Origin: Roseivivax jejudonensis
Lineage (GTDB): Bacteria; Pseudomonadota; Alphaproteobacteria; Rhodobacterales; Rhodobacteraceae
Reading direction: 5' to 3'
NCBI RefSeq assembly: GCF_900172265.1
Contig: NZ_FWFK01000001.1
Coordinates: 248,001-312,000 of the forward strand
Length of the DNA: 64,000 nucleotides
Positions 62,199-64,000 of this stretch are shown here, one piece after another. The translations under genes and the position numbers were made by a program. Numbering within the stretch: position 1 is the first letter of the stretch; every line of letters begins with the position of its first letter. The notes under the pieces were generated by a model that saw nothing but the letters and a program-made list of their open reading frames with translations, was not told where the DNA came from and made no database searches.

Positions 62199-62429
62199 TC
62201 AGAACCGCTTGACCGCCGTGGCGATCTCGTCGGCGAGCCAGGTCGCGAGTTGTGGGTCGCCCACCGCGGCCCGCAGATCGCGCAGGGTTTCCGCATGGCC
62301 TTCGAGGGACATCCAGAGGCAGAGGTCCGAAAGGTCAAGCGCGCGCAGTGAGGCCGGCAGGTGTTCAGGCGTCGCAAGCCAGGTTTGGGCCAGGTGCCGA
62401 AACGTCGTCTCCGGATCGCTTTCTTCCAT
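62199..62429 (-). CDS. Small hypothetical protein
   Basis: A 76-residue Leu- and Ala-rich acidic protein that looks helical (LPASLRALDLSDLCLWMSLE). A GGAGG lies about 13 nt before the ATG, slightly far. No family recognised, and no membrane segment. It could be a real small regulator or a chance frame. Confidence 0.45.
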   Translation of the reverse strand: MEESDPETTFRHLAQTWLATPEHLPASLRALDLSDLCLWMSLEGHAETLRDLRAAVGDPQLATWLADEIATAVKRF

Positions 62430-62797
62430 GCGGTGAGGGGCCTCCGCAGAACGTCATCATCCCTACGAGATAGCGGTCGGTGGACAAAGAGGAAGACCGC
62501 TCCGCGCTCCTCGCGGTCGATCCGTCTGCAATTTCCTGCGCCGAGGTCGCCGGATCCCGACAGGCGACCCGGCCGTCCTTGGATCCGAGATCGGCCGCGC
62601 TGTGTTCAGAGGCAAGTTCCAACGCCGGTCTCTTGCCCCGGATGCGCTTACCCATCGTCAGTCGTGGTGATTGTCATTCCAAGAGAATATCTTGCGATGT
62701 CGGCACCTCTGCGTCTGTAAATCGACACTTGACGTGCAGGTTTTCAGTCGCCGTTGTTGGTGAGAGACCGAAGCTGGTCAGGCAGTACGAGTAAGCG
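62430..62797. other. 368-bp intergenic region before the PAS-protein gene
   Basis: No gene seen. The region around 62660-62760 is AT-richer and should hold the promoter of the sensor gene. No clear operator. Confidence 0.35.
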
Positions 62798-64000
62798 ATG
62801 CATGTCGACACCGTCATGGGCAAGGATGATGTCAGCGCCCTGCTGAGGGACGTTCTGGACAACCTCATTGCCTTCGTCGGTCTGCTCGATCCCGAAGGCC
62901 GGTTGCTCGAGGTCAACGAGCCCGCGCTGGAGATTGCCGGGATCGGCCGCGAAGACGTCATCGGCAGACCTCTCTGGACGACATTCTGGTTTACCGAGAA
63001 CTCCGAGGCCGGGCACCAGTTCAAGACTGCGGTCACCAGGGCGCGACGAGGCGAGACGGTCCGGTTCGACACGCGGGCGCGCACCGCAGGGAACGGCGAC
63101 ATCGATATCGACGTCCTGATCGTGCCCCGCACGGATGACGCAGGCAACGTCGTCAGCCTGATCGCGTCGGCCACCGACATCACCGACCGCAAGCTCGTCG
63201 AGCGGCGCCTGCTCGCGTCGCACGATGCGTTCCTGAAGATGGTGACCGGCTCGCCCTTCGGCATTCTGGTCGTCGACAGCAATCTCGACCTTCTGGTCGT
63301 CAGCCAGGGCGCACAGGAGACCCTCGCGGATTTCGGAGACCTGATCGGCGACAACTTCGCGGACATCCTGCGCCAGTTCTGGCCGCCACAGGTCGCCGAG
63401 GAGGTGATCGGCCAATTCCGCAACACGCTCGAGACGGGCGAGACCTTCGAGCAGAAGAGCCTCGTAGACCGCCGCGAGGATACCGGCGAGACGGTTGCCT
63501 TCGACTGGCAGCTCGAACGCGTCGATCTGCCGGACGGGAGCCACGGGGTCGTCAGCTACTTCTACGATTTCAGCGAGCGCGAGCAGATCGAGGCCGCGCT
63601 GCTGGAAAGCGAGCGCATGTTCCGCGCGACGTTCGAGAACGCGGCCGTCGGCGTGGCCCATGTCGCCCCCGACGGCACGTGGATGCGGGTGAACGAAAAA
63701 CTCTGCGAGATCACGGGCTATACCCGCGCCGAGCTCAACGAGATGAAGTTCCAGGACATCACCCACCCCGAGGATCTGGCCGTCGACCTCGATCTCTTGT
63801 CGCGCGTGATCGACGGCCGTGCCGACGAGTACGCCCTTCGCAAGCGGTATATCCGCAAGGACGACGAGATTGTCTGGGTCAATCTGACGGTGGGTTGCGT
63901 CCGCAACTCGGCCGGCGACGTCGATTATCTCATCTCCGCCATCGAGGATATCGACGCCCAGATCGCGACCGAGGCGCAGCGCGACATCCTCGTGCAGGAG
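62798..64000 (+). CDS. Multi-PAS-domain sensor protein (partial)
   Basis: The frame is open from ATG 62798 to the right edge (401 codons), so the C-terminus is missing. Three PAS domains can be seen. The first is near LLDPEGRLLEVNEPALEIAG, ending DITDRKLVERRL. The second is around GSPFGILVVDSNLDLLVVSQ. The third is a typical PAS/PAC (ATFENAAVGVAHVAPDGTWM with YTRAELNEMKFQDITHPEDL, then RYIRKDDEIVWVNLTVGCVR). No membrane segment, so it is a cytosolic sensor. The missing part probably holds a histidine kinase (HWE/HisKA) or GGDEF output domain. Confidence 0.9.
   Translation, partial: MHVDTVMGKDDVSALLRDVLDNLIAFVGLLDPEGRLLEVNEPALEIAGIGREDVIGRPLWTTFWFTENSEAGHQFKTAVTRARRGETVRFDTRARTAGNGDIDIDVLIVPRTDDAGNVVSLIASATDITDRKLVERRLLASHDAFLKMVTGSPFGILVVDSNLDLLVVSQGAQETLADFGDLIGDNFADILRQFWPPQVAEEVIGQFRNTLETGETFEQKSLVDRREDTGETVAFDWQLERVDLPDGSHGVVSYFYDFSEREQIEAALLESERMFRATFENAAVGVAHVAPDGTWMRVNEKLCEITGYTRAELNEMKFQDITHPEDLAVDLDLLSRVIDGRADEYALRKRYIRKDDEIVWVNLTVGCVRNSAGDVDYLISAIEDIDAQIATEAQRDILVQE

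Noticed and set aside
62674-63766. Long minus-strand frames across the right edge
   Set aside because: They are antisense to three recognisable PAS domains on the plus strand, which is open from 62798 to the end.

Overview
The window is high-GC (mid to high 60s % by eye) and reads as a chromosomal segment of a marine-type alphaproteobacterium, most likely Rhodobacterales (Roseobacter-like). Pointers are the MbfA iron exporter, a Tat-exported PhoX phosphatase, DUF6647 next to a GcvA-type LysR gene, an EPS-associated MarR regulator and a sulfotransferase inside a Wzx/Wzy polysaccharide locus. These are family-level inferences; no rRNA, tRNA or CRISPR was seen.

Layout. 1-3.9 kb: 3' end of an RTX calcium-binding protein, a small lipoprotein, a divergent quinone reductase/LysR pair, an unknown protein and an orphan C-terminal piece of an alpha/beta hydrolase, closed by a 36-bp perfect palindrome. 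4.4-15.8 kb: mbfA; a PepSY/cytochrome b561/membrane LuxR operon; a Tat multicopper oxidase; a glutaredoxin-MauE fusion; a hydrolase; a Zn-protease-like protein; phoX with a possible Pho box; an SLC13-type transporter with two RCK_C domains. 16-21 kb: a molybdenum uptake island with a MOT1-type permease, a Mop molybdate-binding protein, a complete FecBCD/MolABC-type ABC importer and an additional ModA-like binding protein in the same operon. 21.4-23 kb: GcvA-type LysR divergent to a DUF6647 protein.

23.5-41.9 kb: a polysaccharide (EPS/capsule) locus of about 19 genes on one strand, mostly linked by ATGA overlaps. It starts with an EPS-associated MarR regulator and continues with a UDP-sugar dehydrogenase, CgeB-like and GT4-type glycosyltransferases, an aminotransferase, two formyltransferases, a Wzy-like polymerase, a Wzx-like flippase, two FkbM methyltransferases, a polysaccharide deacetylase, a sulfotransferase and a WcaF-like acetyltransferase. 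Together they could build a polymer carrying N-formyl amino sugars with methyl, sulfate and acetyl decorations. The sugar-nucleotide genes gmd and fcl, with a GT2 glycosyltransferase, lie 5 kb further on (46.3-49.1 kb). They are separated from the main locus by an unrecognised repeat protein and by a tyrosine recombinase/XRE module lying among RTX-gene relics.

49.2-64 kb: a PAP2 phosphatase, a debris stretch with a copied piece of fcl and an exo/endonuclease tail, a DMT transporter, a VOC protein, an Asp-nucleophile hydrolase divergent from a CGNR-type regulator with nested palindromes between them, a secreted hydrolase-fold protein whose nucleophile Ser is Ala, a LysR, an AT-rich secreted orphan, a DrrAB-like ABC exporter, the Ca2+/H+ antiporter chaA, a lone glycosyltransferase-like protein, and the first 401 codons of a multi-PAS sensor that runs off the right edge.
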